Shown: piece by piece, positions 39,485 through 48,641 of the stretch
Layout: each line of letters opens with the position of its first letter
Position numbering within the stretch: position 1 is the first letter of the stretch
Source of the DNA: an uncultured Eubacterium sp.
Lineage (GTDB): Bacteria; Bacillota; Clostridia; Oscillospirales; Acutalibacteraceae
Direction of reading: 5' to 3'
Length of the DNA stretch: 64,000 nt
Assembly (NCBI GenBank): GCA_934512155.1
Contig: CAKSWS010000002.1
Span: 1-64,000 of the forward strand
The notes under the pieces: model-generated
Told to the model about the DNA's origin: nothing
The model's input: only the letters and a program-made list of their open reading frames with translations
Databases searched by the model: none
Program-made: the position numbers and the translations under genes

Positions 39485-42280
39485 ATGGATTATAAAGATA
39501 CATTAAATATGATGAAAACAGATTTTCCGATGAGAGCGTCATTGCCTCAGCGTGAACCTGAATTTCTTAAATCATGGTACGAAAATAAGCAGTATGAAGA
39601 ATTAATGAAACTTAATGAGGGTAAACCGTTGTTTGTTTTGCATGACGGTCCTCCTTATGCCAACGGTGATATTCATATCGGCCATGCATTAAATAAAACT
39701 TTAAAGGATTTTATTGTAAGATATAAGAATATGACCGGCTTTAAATCTCCTTATGTTCCCGGTTGGGATACTCACGGCCTTCCTACAGAACTTAAAGCAA
39801 GAAAGGAAGCTCATATTTCTGCCGAAACAAATATTTCCGATTTAGAGCTTCGTAAGATTTGCCGTGAAACAGCACTTGGATTTGTTGATATTCAGCGTGA
39901 AAGTTTTAAGCGCTTGGGTGTAATCGGTGAATGGGATAATCCTTATATTACACTTACAAAGGATTTTGAAGAAGAGCAAATTAAAGTTTTTGCTACAATG
40001 GCTTCAAAAGGATATATTTATAAAGGTTTAAAACCTGTTTATTGGTGCCCTGATTGTAATACTGCTCTTGCAGAGGCTGAAATTGAATATGCCGAGGACC
40101 CTTGCCATTCAATTTATGTTAAATTTAATGTAACAGATGATTTGGGCAAACTTACGGCTATGGGCGCTGACTTATCTAAAACCTATTTTGTTATTTGGAC
40201 AACAACAACTTGGACTCTTCCTGCAAACGTTGCAATTTGCGTTGGTCCGTCATTTGAATATTCACTTGTTAAAAGCGGCGATGAATATTATGTAATGGCA
40301 ACAGACCTTGTGGATTCTGCAATGGAAGCAAGAGGCACAACAGAATATGAAACTGTTGGAATTATTAACGGTTCCGAGCTTGAATATATGAAATGCCAGC
40401 ATCCGTTTATTGACAGAACTTCACTTGTAATCGTTGGCGACCATGTAACTCTTGAAAGCGGTACAGGCTGTGTTCATACTGCTCCCGGTCACGGCGTTGA
40501 AGACTTTGTGGTTTGTAAAAATTACCCTGAAATTCCAATTATTGTTCCTGTTGATGCAAAAGGTGTGTTAACCGAGGAAGCAGGTCAGTTTGCAGGTCTT
40601 AAAACAGAAGAAGCAAATAAGCCTATTGCAGAACATCTTGAAAAAACAGGCAATCTTTTCGCACTCCAAAAAATTATTCACCAATATCCTCATTGTTGGA
40701 GATGTCATAAGCCTGTTATTTTCAGAGCAACATCACAATGGTTCTGTTCTGTTGATGATTTTAAAGAGGATGCGGTTAAAGCATCAGAGGATGTTCAGTG
40801 GTTCCCTGAATGGGGTAAAGACAGATTGCAGTCAATGGTTAGAGAACGTGCCGATTGGTGTATTTCCCGCCAAAGAAAATGGGGTGTACCTATTCCTGTT
40901 TTGTATTGTCAGGATTGCGGCAAAGAAATTATTGATAATGATGTTATGATGAAGGTTTCCGAGATTTTCGGCAAGGAAGGTTCTGATTCTTGGTACGCTC
41001 ATGATGCCGAATACTTCCTTCCTGAAGGATTTAAATGCCCTCATTGTAAATCAACAAAGGGATTCGATAAGGAATCCGATATTATGGACGTTTGGTTTGA
41101 TTCGGGTTCAACTCATGCTGCTGTTTGTAAAAAGAGAGGCTACCTTAAGTATCCTGCAGATGTTTATCTTGAAGGTGCCGATCAATACAGAGGTTGGTTC
41201 CAATCTTCACTTCTTACAGCCGTTGCAGGCGGTGAGGGTGCTCCTTATAAGCAAATTATTACTCACGGATGGACAGTTGACGGCGAAGGCAAAAAAATGT
41301 CTAAATCATTGGGCAACGGTATTGCTCCACAGGATATTATCGCTAAATACGGTGCAGATATTCTTCGTCTTTGGGTTGCGTCATCAGATTATCATGCAGA
41401 TATTCGTATCAGCCCTGAAATTTTAAAACAGCTTTCGGATAACTACAGAAAAATGAGAAATACGGCTCGTTTCTGCTTGGGCAACCTTTATGACTTTAAT
41501 CCTGATACGGATATGGTTGAAAATGATAAATTTGAAGAACTTGACAAGTATGCTTTAATGAAGCTTGACCAACTTATTACCGTTTCACGCAATGCTTATG
41601 AAGTTTATGAATATCACACAGCTGCTCATGCAATTCATAATTTCTGTGTTGTGGATATGAGTAATTTCTATTTTGATGTTTTGAAAGACAGACTTTATAC
41701 TTCTGTTCCTAATTCAAACACAAGAAGAGCGGCTCAAACAGTTCTTTATAAAATTTTGGATGCATTAACACTTCTTTTAACTCCTATTCTTGCATTTACG
41801 GCAGATGAAATTTGGAAGTTTATGCCTCATGATAAATCGAGAAATCCTAAATCTCCATTGTTTAACGAAATTCCTCAGGCAAACTTTATTGAAACAGATG
41901 AGGCATTTATGAATAAGTGGGATAAGGTTCAGCAAATTCGTGTTGATGTTCAAAAAGCACTTGAACTTGCAAGAAATGAAAAGAAAATCGGTAAATCTCT
42001 TGAAGCAAAAGTTATTTTGGGTGCAGATGGAGAGCTTTTGAGCTTCCTTGAAAGCGTAAAAACCGAATTGCCTGAAATCTTTATTACTTCTGCAGTTGAG
42101 GTTACTTGTGAACCGCAGTCTTTTGCAGGTGATGTTGAAGGCTTAACAGTTTCTGTTGAAGTTGCAGAAGGCGAAAAATGCGAACGTTGTTGGAAGTTCT
42201 CTACAACGGTAGGTTGTGATGAAAATCATCCGCATCTTTGCAAGCATTGTGCAGATGTGCTTTCGGCAATGGGCGAATAA
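39485..42280 (+). CDS. ileS: Isoleucine-tRNA ligase
   Basis: A 931-residue class I synthetase. HIGH is at 64-67 and GKKMSKS near 600, with the CP1 editing domain between them (GTGCVHTAPGHG, D for editing). The anticodon-binding domain and a C-terminal zinc finger (CERCW...CKHC, about 898-922) mark the bacterial type 1 enzyme. No T-box leader precedes it: only 35 bases separate it from divIVA, so it must be expressed from the upstream operon or an internal promoter. In Bacillus the equivalent gene has a T-box. Confidence 0.96.
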   Translation: MDYKDTLNMMKTDFPMRASLPQREPEFLKSWYENKQYEELMKLNEGKPLFVLHDGPPYANGDIHIGHALNKTLKDFIVRYKNMTGFKSPYVPGWDTHGLPTELKARKEAHISAETNISDLELRKICRETALGFVDIQRESFKRLGVIGEWDNPYITLTKDFEEEQIKVFATMASKGYIYKGLKPVYWCPDCNTALAEAEIEYAEDPCHSIYVKFNVTDDLGKLTAMGADLSKTYFVIWTTTTWTLPANVAICVGPSFEYSLVKSGDEYYVMATDLVDSAMEARGTTEYETVGIINGSELEYMKCQHPFIDRTSLVIVGDHVTLESGTGCVHTAPGHGVEDFVVCKNYPEIPIIVPVDAKGVLTEEAGQFAGLKTEEANKPIAEHLEKTGNLFALQKIIHQYPHCWRCHKPVIFRATSQWFCSVDDFKEDAVKASEDVQWFPEWGKDRLQSMVRERADWCISRQRKWGVPIPVLYCQDCGKEIIDNDVMMKVSEIFGKEGSDSWYAHDAEYFLPEGFKCPHCKSTKGFDKESDIMDVWFDSGSTHAAVCKKRGYLKYPADVYLEGADQYRGWFQSSLLTAVAGGEGAPYKQIITHGWTVDGEGKKMSKSLGNGIAPQDIIAKYGADILRLWVASSDYHADIRISPEILKQLSDNYRKMRNTARFCLGNLYDFNPDTDMVENDKFEELDKYALMKLDQLITVSRNAYEVYEYHTAAHAIHNFCVVDMSNFYFDVLKDRLYTSVPNSNTRRAAQTVLYKILDALTLLLTPILAFTADEIWKFMPHDKSRNPKSPLFNEIPQANFIETDEAFMNKWDKVQQIRVDVQKALELARNEKKIGKSLEAKVILGADGELLSFLESVKTELPEIFITSAVEVTCEPQSFAGDVEGLTVSVEVAEGEKCERCWKFSTTVGCDENHPHLCKHCADVLSAMGE

Positions 42281-42307
42281 TTATTTAAATTTTATTGGTT
42301 AATAAAC

Positions 42308-42342
42308 AGCCGAACGAATTTAATTTTAATGTCCGTTCGGCT
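42308..42342 (+). other. Intercistronic hairpin between ileS and lspA
   Basis: Perfect 9-bp GC-rich stem AGCCGAACG (42308-42316) / CGTTCGGCT (42334-42342) with a 17-base AT loop. No T-tract follows. It lies 24 bases before the lspA start and could be a processing or attenuation element. Confidence 0.5.
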
Positions 42343-42366
42343 GAATTTATATGTGGGAGTGATTTT

Positions 42367-42846
42367 TTGCATAAGAAAAAGCATGTTTGGTGCAGCATTA
42401 TGATTGTTTTAATCGTTGCTTTTGACCAATTTACAAAATTTTTGGCAACAAAATTTCTTGCTCCCAATTTAGCAAAACCTTTTATAAAAGGATTTATACA
42501 GTTTCGCTATGCTTTAAATGACGGAATGGCATTTTCCCTTTTCAGCGGTGCCAGGTGGATTTTTGTTGTGTTAACGGCAGTTGTGTGCGGCGGCGTTTTG
42601 TGGTGGATGTTTACAAATTGCTGCAAATCATTGTGGCTTTATTGGAGCCTCGGTGTTATTGTTGCCGGCGGCGTCGGTAATTTAATAGACAGGGCGGTAA
42701 TAGGCAGTGTTGTTGACTTTATAGAGCCTGTGTTTGTTAATTTTGCCGTTTTTAATATTGCCGATTGTGCTGTAAGCGTTGGTGCTGTTTCGCTTGTTGC
42801 TTATCTTGTTTCAGACCTTTTTAAAAAGGAGAAAACAGATGAGTGA
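42367..42846 (+). CDS. lspA: Lipoprotein signal peptidase (signal peptidase II)
   Basis: A 159-residue polytopic aspartic protease that removes signal peptides from prolipoproteins. Four membrane helices are visible. The catalytic pair is Asp108 (GNLIDR) and Asp133 (FNIADC). The longest frame begins at 42295 inside the hairpin and adds a polar extension. TTG 42367 has GGGAG 7 bases upstream and gives a normal LspA N-terminus, so it is chosen. It overlaps rluD by 8 bases. The lipoprotein at 55.6 kb is a likely client. Confidence 0.9.
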   Translation: MHKKKHVWCSIMIVLIVAFDQFTKFLATKFLAPNLAKPFIKGFIQFRYALNDGMAFSLFSGARWIFVVLTAVVCGGVLWWMFTNCCKSLWLYWSLGVIVAGGVGNLIDRAVIGSVVDFIEPVFVNFAVFNIADCAVSVGAVSLVAYLVSDLFKKEKTDE

Positions 42847-43768
42847 TGCATTTATTTTTACCGTATCGGCTGAAAATGCAGGTGATCGAATAGATAAATA
42901 TATAAGCGGAAATAATGATGATTTAAGTCGCTCTGCCGTTGCAAAAATAATTGAGGAGCAGGGTGTAAAGGTTAACGGCAGTGTTGTTTCAAAAAATTAC
43001 AAATGCCGTGAAAATGATAAAATAACGGTTTTGGTTCCCGAACCTAAGCCTCTTGAAACAAAGCCTGAAAATATTCCTTTGGATATTGTTTATGAGGATG
43101 ATGATTTGCTTGTTGTTAATAAGCCAAAGGGAATGGTTGTGCACCCCGCAGCAGGTAATTATGATAAAACGTTAGTTAATGCGTTACTTTATCATTGCGG
43201 CGATTCTTTAAGCGGAATTAACGGTGTTATGCGCCCCGGAATTGTGCATAGAATTGATAAAAACACATCAGGTTTATTGATTGTTGCAAAAAATGATTTT
43301 GCACATCAAGGATTGGCAAAGCAGATTAAAGAGCATTCATTTTCAAGGGAATATGAGTGCGTTGTTTACGGTAATATTAAAGAAGATGAGGGAACAATTC
43401 ATCAGCCGATAGGCAGAAATCCGAAAGACAGAAAGAAAATGGCTGTTGTTTATAAAAATTCAAAGGATGCAATAACTCATTATAAGGTTATTGAAAGATA
43501 CGGCGCTTTTACTCACGTTCGTTGCAGGCTTGAAACAGGCAGAACTCATCAAATAAGGGTTCATATGGCATATATCGGCCATCCTGTGGCAGGGGACGAC
43601 GTTTACGGGCCTAAAAAGTGTGAAAAGGAATTAAACGGTCAGTGCTTGCATGCAAAATATATAGGTTTTGTTCATCCAAGAACAAACAAATGGCTTGAAT
43701 TTGAAAGTGATTTGCCCGAATATTTTACGTTGTTTTTAAATAAACTTAACAGGTTGTATAAACAGTAA
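42839..43768 (+). CDS. rluD: RluA/RluD-family 23S rRNA pseudouridine synthase
   Basis: A 309-residue enzyme with an N-terminal S4 RNA-binding domain (about 15-70) and a catalytic domain with HRIDKNTSGLL (catalytic Asp140), RLETGRTHQIR and HPVAGDDVYG. It isomerises uridines in large-subunit rRNA. The RluD label reflects the S4 domain and the ylyB-like position after lspA; the exact target sites are not readable. Start ATG 42839 follows AAGGAG. Confidence 0.9.
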   Translation: MSDAFIFTVSAENAGDRIDKYISGNNDDLSRSAVAKIIEEQGVKVNGSVVSKNYKCRENDKITVLVPEPKPLETKPENIPLDIVYEDDDLLVVNKPKGMVVHPAAGNYDKTLVNALLYHCGDSLSGINGVMRPGIVHRIDKNTSGLLIVAKNDFAHQGLAKQIKEHSFSREYECVVYGNIKEDEGTIHQPIGRNPKDRKKMAVVYKNSKDAITHYKVIERYGAFTHVRCRLETGRTHQIRVHMAYIGHPVAGDDVYGPKKCEKELNGQCLHAKYIGFVHPRTNKWLEFESDLPEYFTLFLNKLNRLYKQ

Positions 43769-43815
43769 ATGTAAATTAATTGTATATATTTAAGAATTTA
43801 ACGGAGGAGAATGTT

Positions 43816-44673
43816 TTGAATAAGGATTTCTCAAATTGGCTTGTTGTTTCGGATATTGACGGAACACTTAATAATAAAATTCGTAAACTTCCAAAAAATA
43901 ATTATTATGCAATTAAAAAATTTACCGAAATGGGCGGTAATTTTACATTGGCTTCAGGCAGATTAACCTCCAGCCTTAAACGAAATTATGACCGAATTAC
44001 GCCTAACCAACCTGCAATAGTTTTAAACGGTGCAGGAATTTATGATTTTAATAAAAATGAAATGATTTGGCGTTCCACAATCGGAAAAGACGGGCAAGAT
44101 TTTGTTCGTGCCGTTCTTAATGAATACAGCGAAGTTTTTAAAAGTTTGGATGTTGGTATTTATTTTGATGATTTTGTTTATATAGTTAAAAGCGGTTTGT
44201 TGGGAAAAGGCACAATGATTATTGACAAAGCTCATTATGAGGTTACAAGTATAGATGATGTGCCTGTTGACGGTTGGATGAAGGTGATTTTTTGGGGTGC
44301 TCCTGCCACTATTGAATCATTACGCCGTATGATAGATAGGTCGGATATTAATGACAAGGTTAATTTTATGGCATCTTCTTTGTGGACAATGGAAATGCTT
44401 GCAAAGGACACCCATAAAGGCGTAGGCATTATGCAGCTTGCTTCTAAATTGGGCATTGAAAAAAGTCATGTTGCCGCTATAGGTGATTATTATAACGACT
44501 GGGATATGTTAAAAACGGTTGGCTTACCTGCCTGTGCCGGTCAGGCACCTGCCGCAATACATAAAATTTCAAAATTTGAGGCTTGCCACTGCAACAAAGG
44601 TTGTGTTGCCGATTTGCTTAATTATATTATGAGCGGCAGAGCCGATGAAGATATTGCAAAGGGGAAGATTTAA
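43816..44673 (+). CDS. Cof-type HAD-IIB family hydrolase
   Basis: A 285-residue haloacid-dehalogenase phosphatase. Motif I DIDGTL places the nucleophile at Asp13 and the acid at Asp15. Motif II is in LASGR, and the C2B cap occupies about 85-200. Motif [12 protein letters not shown] binds Mg2+. Substrates are probably sugar or nucleotide phosphates, but the family is promiscuous. The start is TTG 43816, 8 bases after GGAGG; an ATG at 43811 in another frame stops at once. Its stop overlaps the nfo ATG by one base. Confidence 0.85.
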   Translation: MNKDFSNWLVVSDIDGTLNNKIRKLPKNNYYAIKKFTEMGGNFTLASGRLTSSLKRNYDRITPNQPAIVLNGAGIYDFNKNEMIWRSTIGKDGQDFVRAVLNEYSEVFKSLDVGIYFDDFVYIVKSGLLGKGTMIIDKAHYEVTSIDDVPVDGWMKVIFWGAPATIESLRRMIDRSDINDKVNFMASSLWTMEMLAKDTHKGVGIMQLASKLGIEKSHVAAIGDYYNDWDMLKTVGLPACAGQAPAAIHKISKFEACHCNKGCVADLLNYIMSGRADEDIAKGKI

Positions 44674-45500
44674 TGGTTATAGGTGCACATTTAAGTGCTT
44701 CAAAGGGTTATACTCACATGTTAAAAGAGGCACTTTCAATCGGTGCAAATACTTTTCAGTTTTTCACACGCAATCCTCGTGGGGGAAAAGCAAAAGATAT
44801 TGATGAAAACGATATAAATACTTTTTTGCAGTTAAGCAAAGAAAATGATTTTGGCACAATTTTAGCTCACGCTCCGTATACACTTAATTGTTGCTCGGCA
44901 AAGCCGGAAACTGTTGAGTTTGCTGTTAATACTTTTAAAGATGATTTGCAGCGAATGGAATATACACCGGGAATGCTTTATAATTTTCATCCCGGCTCTC
45001 ATGTGGGCCAGGGCGAAGAAAAAGGTTTGGAATTAATTTGTGATTCTCTTAATAAAATTCTTTTTCCGGAAATGACAACAACTGTTTTGCTTGAAACCAT
45101 GGCAGGCAAAGGATCGGAAATGGGTAAAACATTTAAGGAGTTGCGTGCAATTATTGACGGAACAGAGCTTAGCGATAAATTAGGCGTTTGTCTTGATACT
45201 TGCCATGTAAATGATGGCGGCTATGATATTGTTAACGATTTGGACGGAGTGCTTGAGCAGTTCGATAAAATTATAGGTATAGACAGATTAAAAGCACTTC
45301 ATTTAAATGACAGTAAAAACCCCCTTGGTGCTCATAAAGACAGGCATGAAAAAATAGGCGAGGGTTATATAGGTGTTAAGGCATTTGAAAATATTGTTAA
45401 TAACAAGTATTTAAAAGATCTGCCAATGTTTTTGGAAACGCCTAACGATTTGGATGGATATGCAAAAGAAATAGCGCTTTTAAAATCTTTGCAAAAGTAA
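44673..45500 (+). CDS. nfo: Deoxyribonuclease IV (AP endonuclease)
   Basis: A 275-residue three-zinc AP endonuclease that incises 5' of abasic sites. Zinc-ligand motifs are all visible: [52 protein letters not shown] and [10 protein letters not shown]. Length is normal. It closes the run of same-strand genes that begins at miaB and adds a second repair function to mutS and mutL. Confidence 0.95.
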   Translation: MVIGAHLSASKGYTHMLKEALSIGANTFQFFTRNPRGGKAKDIDENDINTFLQLSKENDFGTILAHAPYTLNCCSAKPETVEFAVNTFKDDLQRMEYTPGMLYNFHPGSHVGQGEEKGLELICDSLNKILFPEMTTTVLLETMAGKGSEMGKTFKELRAIIDGTELSDKLGVCLDTCHVNDGGYDIVNDLDGVLEQFDKIIGIDRLKALHLNDSKNPLGAHKDRHEKIGEGYIGVKAFENIVNNKYLKDLPMFLETPNDLDGYAKEIALLKSLQK

Positions 45501-45515
45501 ACAAGTATAAAGCAA

Positions 45516-45544
45516 AAAGCACATTGATTTAATCAATGTGCTTT
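45516..45544. terminator. Bidirectional terminator, nfo / ECF gene
   Basis: Perfect 13-bp stem AAAGCACATTGAT / ATCAATGTGCTTT with a 3-base loop. On the minus strand it is followed by a T run (complement of 45511-45518); on the plus strand the T tract is weaker. Confidence 0.85.
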
Positions 45545-45571
45545 AATATTTATATATGCAATTGTTTGTTA

Positions 45572-46099
45572 TTATCTTTTAACGTATTTTTGAATTTTAA
45601 CTGCATCAAGTGCAAGACCGAAGATGATGAACAAAATTGCACTGCCTGTTGCTTGAATAATGCTGAATGGAACGGAGGTCCAAGCAGACGGGAAAGAATA
45701 CATTAAACCTTCTGCAAGCAAGTAACCGAAAATTGTGATTAAACCCGAAACAATAACCATTGGAATTGTGTACCAGCTTATGATTTTGTAGTTCCCTTTT
45801 TTCTTTTTGTAAAGCGAGGTCATAATAATAAAAGGAACGGAGTTTAATGCTTTAATAATTGCTGTCGGAATTGCCCAAACGGCAGAACCTGCAAGAATGT
45901 CTGCCAATCCACCGCCTACGGCAGCTGAAAGGGCACCTAAAGGTCCTAAAAGGCAACCTGCAAGGTAAACCATTGAATCACCAAAGTGTAAATAACCGTC
46001 GTTAATGCCGGTAGGAACTTTAATAAAAGCAGTAAATACCGCAATAATTGCTGCCATAAGACCTGTAATGCAAATCTTTAAAATTTTTTGATTCTTCAT
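45572..46099 (-). CDS. ECF transporter S component, probably for vitamin B6
   Basis: A 175-residue membrane protein of five to six helices with the group II ECF substrate-binding-subunit look: LKICITGLMAAIIAVFTAF, then YLHFGDSMVYLAGCLLGPLGA and GGLADILAG. S components bind a vitamin and dock on a shared EcfAA'T module encoded elsewhere. It starts 2 bases after the pyridoxal-type kinase gene, so pyridoxine or a related B6 vitamer is the likely cargo; the hydroxymethylpyrimidine-type S component is an alternative. Confidence 0.72.
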   Translation of the reverse strand: MKNQKILKICITGLMAAIIAVFTAFIKVPTGINDGYLHFGDSMVYLAGCLLGPLGALSAAVGGGLADILAGSAVWAIPTAIIKALNSVPFIIMTSLYKKKKGNYKIISWYTIPMVIVSGLITIFGYLLAEGLMYSFPSAWTSVPFSIIQATGSAILFIIFGLALDAVKIQKYVKR

Positions 46100-46101
46100 A
46101 A

Positions 46102-46944
46102 CTATTCTCCTAAAGTTGTTAAGAATTTTTCAAAATGCACACCGTCGGCAACGTTATAATTACCGCCTGTGTCATTAATTGTTTCTATAATTGATTTTTC
46201 AATAAAATCCGATGCTTTCATTACGGCATTGTAAAGACTTTCACCGTTAACGCATTTTGCCGTTATGAACGAGGATAAAATATCACCTGTTCCGGAAAAA
46301 CTGCCTTTCAGTGCCACTTTTTTTATTACATTAAATTTATTTTCTTCAAAAACGGCATTTGCAATAATGTTGTTGTCTAATTTGATTCCGCTTACAACAA
46401 CTTTTTTGCTGCTTTTCTTTGTGTATTTTTCACACATTGATTTAACGGCATTAATTTTTTCATCATCGCAAAGGCTGCTTATTTGGTTAAAATTCTTTTC
46501 GCATAAAATGCAAAGTTCGGTTAAATTCGGTGTAATAATGTCGGCAGCAGTGGCTAAATGTTTAATAGCGTTAACACAATCGTTATCATAGCAATCGTAA
46601 ATTTCGCCGTCGTCTGCCATAACAGGGTCTACAACAATTAAATTGCTTTCGGTTTTATAACATTGAATAAAATCATAAATTATTTCACCCTGAAGGGAGT
46701 TTGAAATAAAACCTGTCAAAATTCCGTCAAATGAAACGTGAAGTTTTTTCCATTCTTCAATAAAGAGGGGCATTTCATTTGTTAAATCTTTGCAATAATA
46801 ACTGTTGTAACCCGTTTGATTGGAAAGCACTGCAGTTGTTAGGGGGCAGCATTGTGTTTTGAGTGCACTGATAACAGGCAACGCCGCTGTAAGCGAGCAC
46901 TTGCCTAATCCGGATAAATCATTAATAACTGCTATTTTTTTCAC
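46102..46944 (-). CDS. pdxK: Pyridoxal/pyridoxamine kinase (PdxK/PdxY/ThiD-like)
   Basis: A 280-residue ribokinase-superfamily enzyme. The N-terminus INDLSGLGKCSLTAALP is characteristic of pyridoxamine kinases. Substrate-site VDPVMADDG and the anion-hole/catalytic segment SFSGTGDILSS (general base Asp) follow. It should phosphorylate B6 vitamers to PLP or PMP, trapping what the adjacent ECF protein imports. The start is GTG 46944, with AGGGAG 8 bases upstream on the minus strand. Eleven cysteines is a high count but shows no motif. Confidence 0.85.
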   Translation of the reverse strand: MKKIAVINDLSGLGKCSLTAALPVISALKTQCCPLTTAVLSNQTGYNSYYCKDLTNEMPLFIEEWKKLHVSFDGILTGFISNSLQGEIIYDFIQCYKTESNLIVVDPVMADDGEIYDCYDNDCVNAIKHLATAADIITPNLTELCILCEKNFNQISSLCDDEKINAVKSMCEKYTKKSSKKVVVSGIKLDNNIIANAVFEENKFNVIKKVALKGSFSGTGDILSSFITAKCVNGESLYNAVMKASDFIEKSIIETINDTGGNYNVADGVHFEKFLTTLGE

Positions 46945-46976
46945 CTAATCAACTCCCTGGGATGTTTGTAGTATAT

Positions 46977-47005
46977 AACATAACTGTGCATAAATAAATA
47001 CACAA
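46977..47005 (-). promoter_or_regulatory. Weak candidate promoter of pdxK
   Basis: Minus strand: TTGTGT (47005-47000), 17-base spacer, TATGTT (46982-46977). Both boxes deviate from consensus, but spacing and position fit. Confidence 0.3.
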
Positions 47006-47065
47006 AAAACATTAATTTTAAGTGTACAGTTTTATTGTGTTAAAGTTCTTTACTAAAATTTTATA

Positions 47066-47094
47066 TTGTGTTAAGATTTATAGCATAATAATAT
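47066..47094 (+). promoter_or_regulatory. Candidate promoter of the YdcF-like gene
   Basis: TTGTGT (47066-47071), 17-base spacer, TAATAT (47089-47094), 36 bases before the chosen start. Confidence 0.4.
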
Positions 47095-47130
47095 GGTATA
47101 GTATCAGCCAAAATGGAAAGGGCTGAATTT

Positions 47131-47874
47131 ATGAAAAAAGGAATTTTGGCAGTGCAATTAATTTTTATTTTAGTAGGCGTGGTTTTGTTAATATGGTATT
47201 TGCTTCCTATTGCGGCCAGTATTTTTAATGTGGGCAATGTTGTAGGAATATTGGGTACATTGTTTTTAATTTTATTTGGGGCGTTTTATGGTAAAATTGC
47301 TGTTTTGCCTCGAAATATTATAACGGCATTTATTTGTGCTTTTGTTGCTTTGATAATTTTGCCTTGTTCTTTTAATATTCATAAATATCAAAATTATAAA
47401 GCCGATGAGGGTGCAAAAACCGTTATTGTTTTGGGGTGCAAGGTTAGGGGCGAAACTCCAAGTAAATATTTGTACGACAGGTGTATGGCGGCGGTGGATT
47501 ATTTAAATAAAAATCCTGATGCTGTTGTTATCGCTTCCGGCGGACAGGGTGCAGGTGAAAGTATAAGCGAAGCCCAATGCATTGAAAATATTTTACTGGA
47601 GAACGGAATTGATAAAAGCAGAATATATAAGGAAGAAAAATCCACAAATACAAATGAAAATATTAAATTCTCGAATGATATTATAAATGAAAAGGGCTTT
47701 TCACGGGATGTTACTGTTGTTACAAATGAATTTCACGAATACAGGGCAAAGCTTTATTGTGATAAATACAGCTTGAGTTTTCATTCAAAATGCAGTTATT
47801 CGGCACATTATTCTTATTTAACTTTTTATACAAGAGAGGTTATGGGAATAGTTAAATATAAAGTTTTAGGATAA
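47131..47874 (+). CDS. YdcF/SanA-like DUF218 membrane protein
   Basis: A 247-residue protein with three N-terminal membrane helices (about 5-30, 35-60, 65-90) and a Rossmann-like DUF218 domain. The domain opens with TVIVLGCKVRGETPS and has ASGGQG, SEAQ and STNTNENI, as in YdcF and ElyC. Relatives are tied to envelope and lipid-carrier homeostasis; the reaction is unknown. Start ATG 47131 (8 bases after GGAAAGGG) replaces the longer frame from 47113. It converges with the tyrosine-kinase module across a bidirectional terminator. Confidence 0.8.
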   Translation: MKKGILAVQLIFILVGVVLLIWYLLPIAASIFNVGNVVGILGTLFLILFGAFYGKIAVLPRNIITAFICAFVALIILPCSFNIHKYQNYKADEGAKTVIVLGCKVRGETPSKYLYDRCMAAVDYLNKNPDAVVIASGGQGAGESISEAQCIENILLENGIDKSRIYKEEKSTNTNENIKFSNDIINEKGFSRDVTVVTNEFHEYRAKLYCDKYSLSFHSKCSYSAHYSYLTFYTREVMGIVKYKVLG

Positions 47875-47876
47875 AA

Positions 47877-47907
47877 AAAGCTTTGACGGTTTTGCCGTCA
47901 AAGCTTT
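47877..47907. terminator. Bidirectional terminator
   Basis: Perfect 13-bp stem AAAGCTTTGACGG / CCGTCAAAGCTTT with a 5-base loop, A/T runs on both sides; serves the YdcF-like gene and the convergent cpsB. Confidence 0.9.
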
Positions 47908-47910
47908 AAA

Positions 47911-48627
47911 TTATTTAGTAAGTATATTTGCGTTTTTTATTAAAACATCTACTGCTTCACTTCCGAATTTTTCTTTAATCGCAGTTATACCCGGCTCATA
48001 GTTTGGCATACGTGTTGTAAGATTGTGGCAGTCTGAACCAATTAGATGAATTCTGCCGTTTTCCAAATATTTGAATAGGCGTTTTTTTGTTTTTCGGTGG
48101 GCATATTCAAAGGAATCAATATTTACCTGAATCAAACAGCCCATGTCAATTAATTCATCTACAACATCTTTATTTTCCATTAAGGCGTCATATCGCTCAA
48201 TGTGCGCAAGAATGGGTTTAACATTAAAATTAATGCACATATTCTCCAGCCTGTTTAGTATTTTAGCCGAAAAGTCGCAGGAAAACGGATGTTCAATTAA
48301 AATGTATGGCGAATTACCTATGCAAAGAGGCGATAAATCGTCGTTATTTAAAAGATAATCTGTTATAAAAACTTCGGCAGCAGGCAGTATTTGAGGCATA
48401 TCTTCTGTTAAAGCCGATTTTAGTTGCTTAACGGCATCGTCTCGCATTAGTAAGAAATCATTAAGCGAAATACTGTCGCTGTAATAGTGGGGTGTGCAAA
48501 CTATTTTTTTACATCCTTGTGTTTTAAGCATTTTTATAAGTTTTATGCTTTCGTCTGTAGTTTGTGCACCGTCATCAATTCCCGGCAATATATGGCAATG
48601 AGTTTCAACAAGATTGGGTATAATCAT
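47911..48627 (-). CDS. cpsB: PHP-type protein-tyrosine phosphatase (CpsB/YwqE)
   Basis: A 238-residue metal-dependent phosphatase. PHP-domain ligands are ETHCHILPGIDDGA, CTPHYY, AAEVFI, HPF, HIERY and SDCHN. It removes phosphate from the tyrosine tail of the partner kinase and resets the polysaccharide-assembly cycle. It is the last gene of the minus-strand cpsC-cpsD-cpsB unit, 14 bases after cpsD. Confidence 0.9.
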   Translation of the reverse strand: MIIPNLVETHCHILPGIDDGAQTTDESIKLIKMLKTQGCKKIVCTPHYYSDSISLNDFLLMRDDAVKQLKSALTEDMPQILPAAEVFITDYLLNNDDLSPLCIGNSPYILIEHPFSCDFSAKILNRLENMCINFNVKPILAHIERYDALMENKDVVDELIDMGCLIQVNIDSFEYAHRKTKKRLFKYLENGRIHLIGSDCHNLTTRMPNYEPGITAIKEKFGSEAVDVLIKNANILTK

Positions 48628-48641
48628 AGCACATCACCCGA

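Noticed and set aside
47021..47045. AGTGTA half-site at 47021-47026 as a second YtrA operator
   Set aside because: The base sequence 13 positions later (TTAAAG) does not match the second half-site.
46860..47130. Riboswitch (PLP- or TPP-type) upstream of the B6 kinase gene
   Set aside because: The leader between the candidate start site and the GTG is only about 25-30 bases, too short for a known riboswitch.
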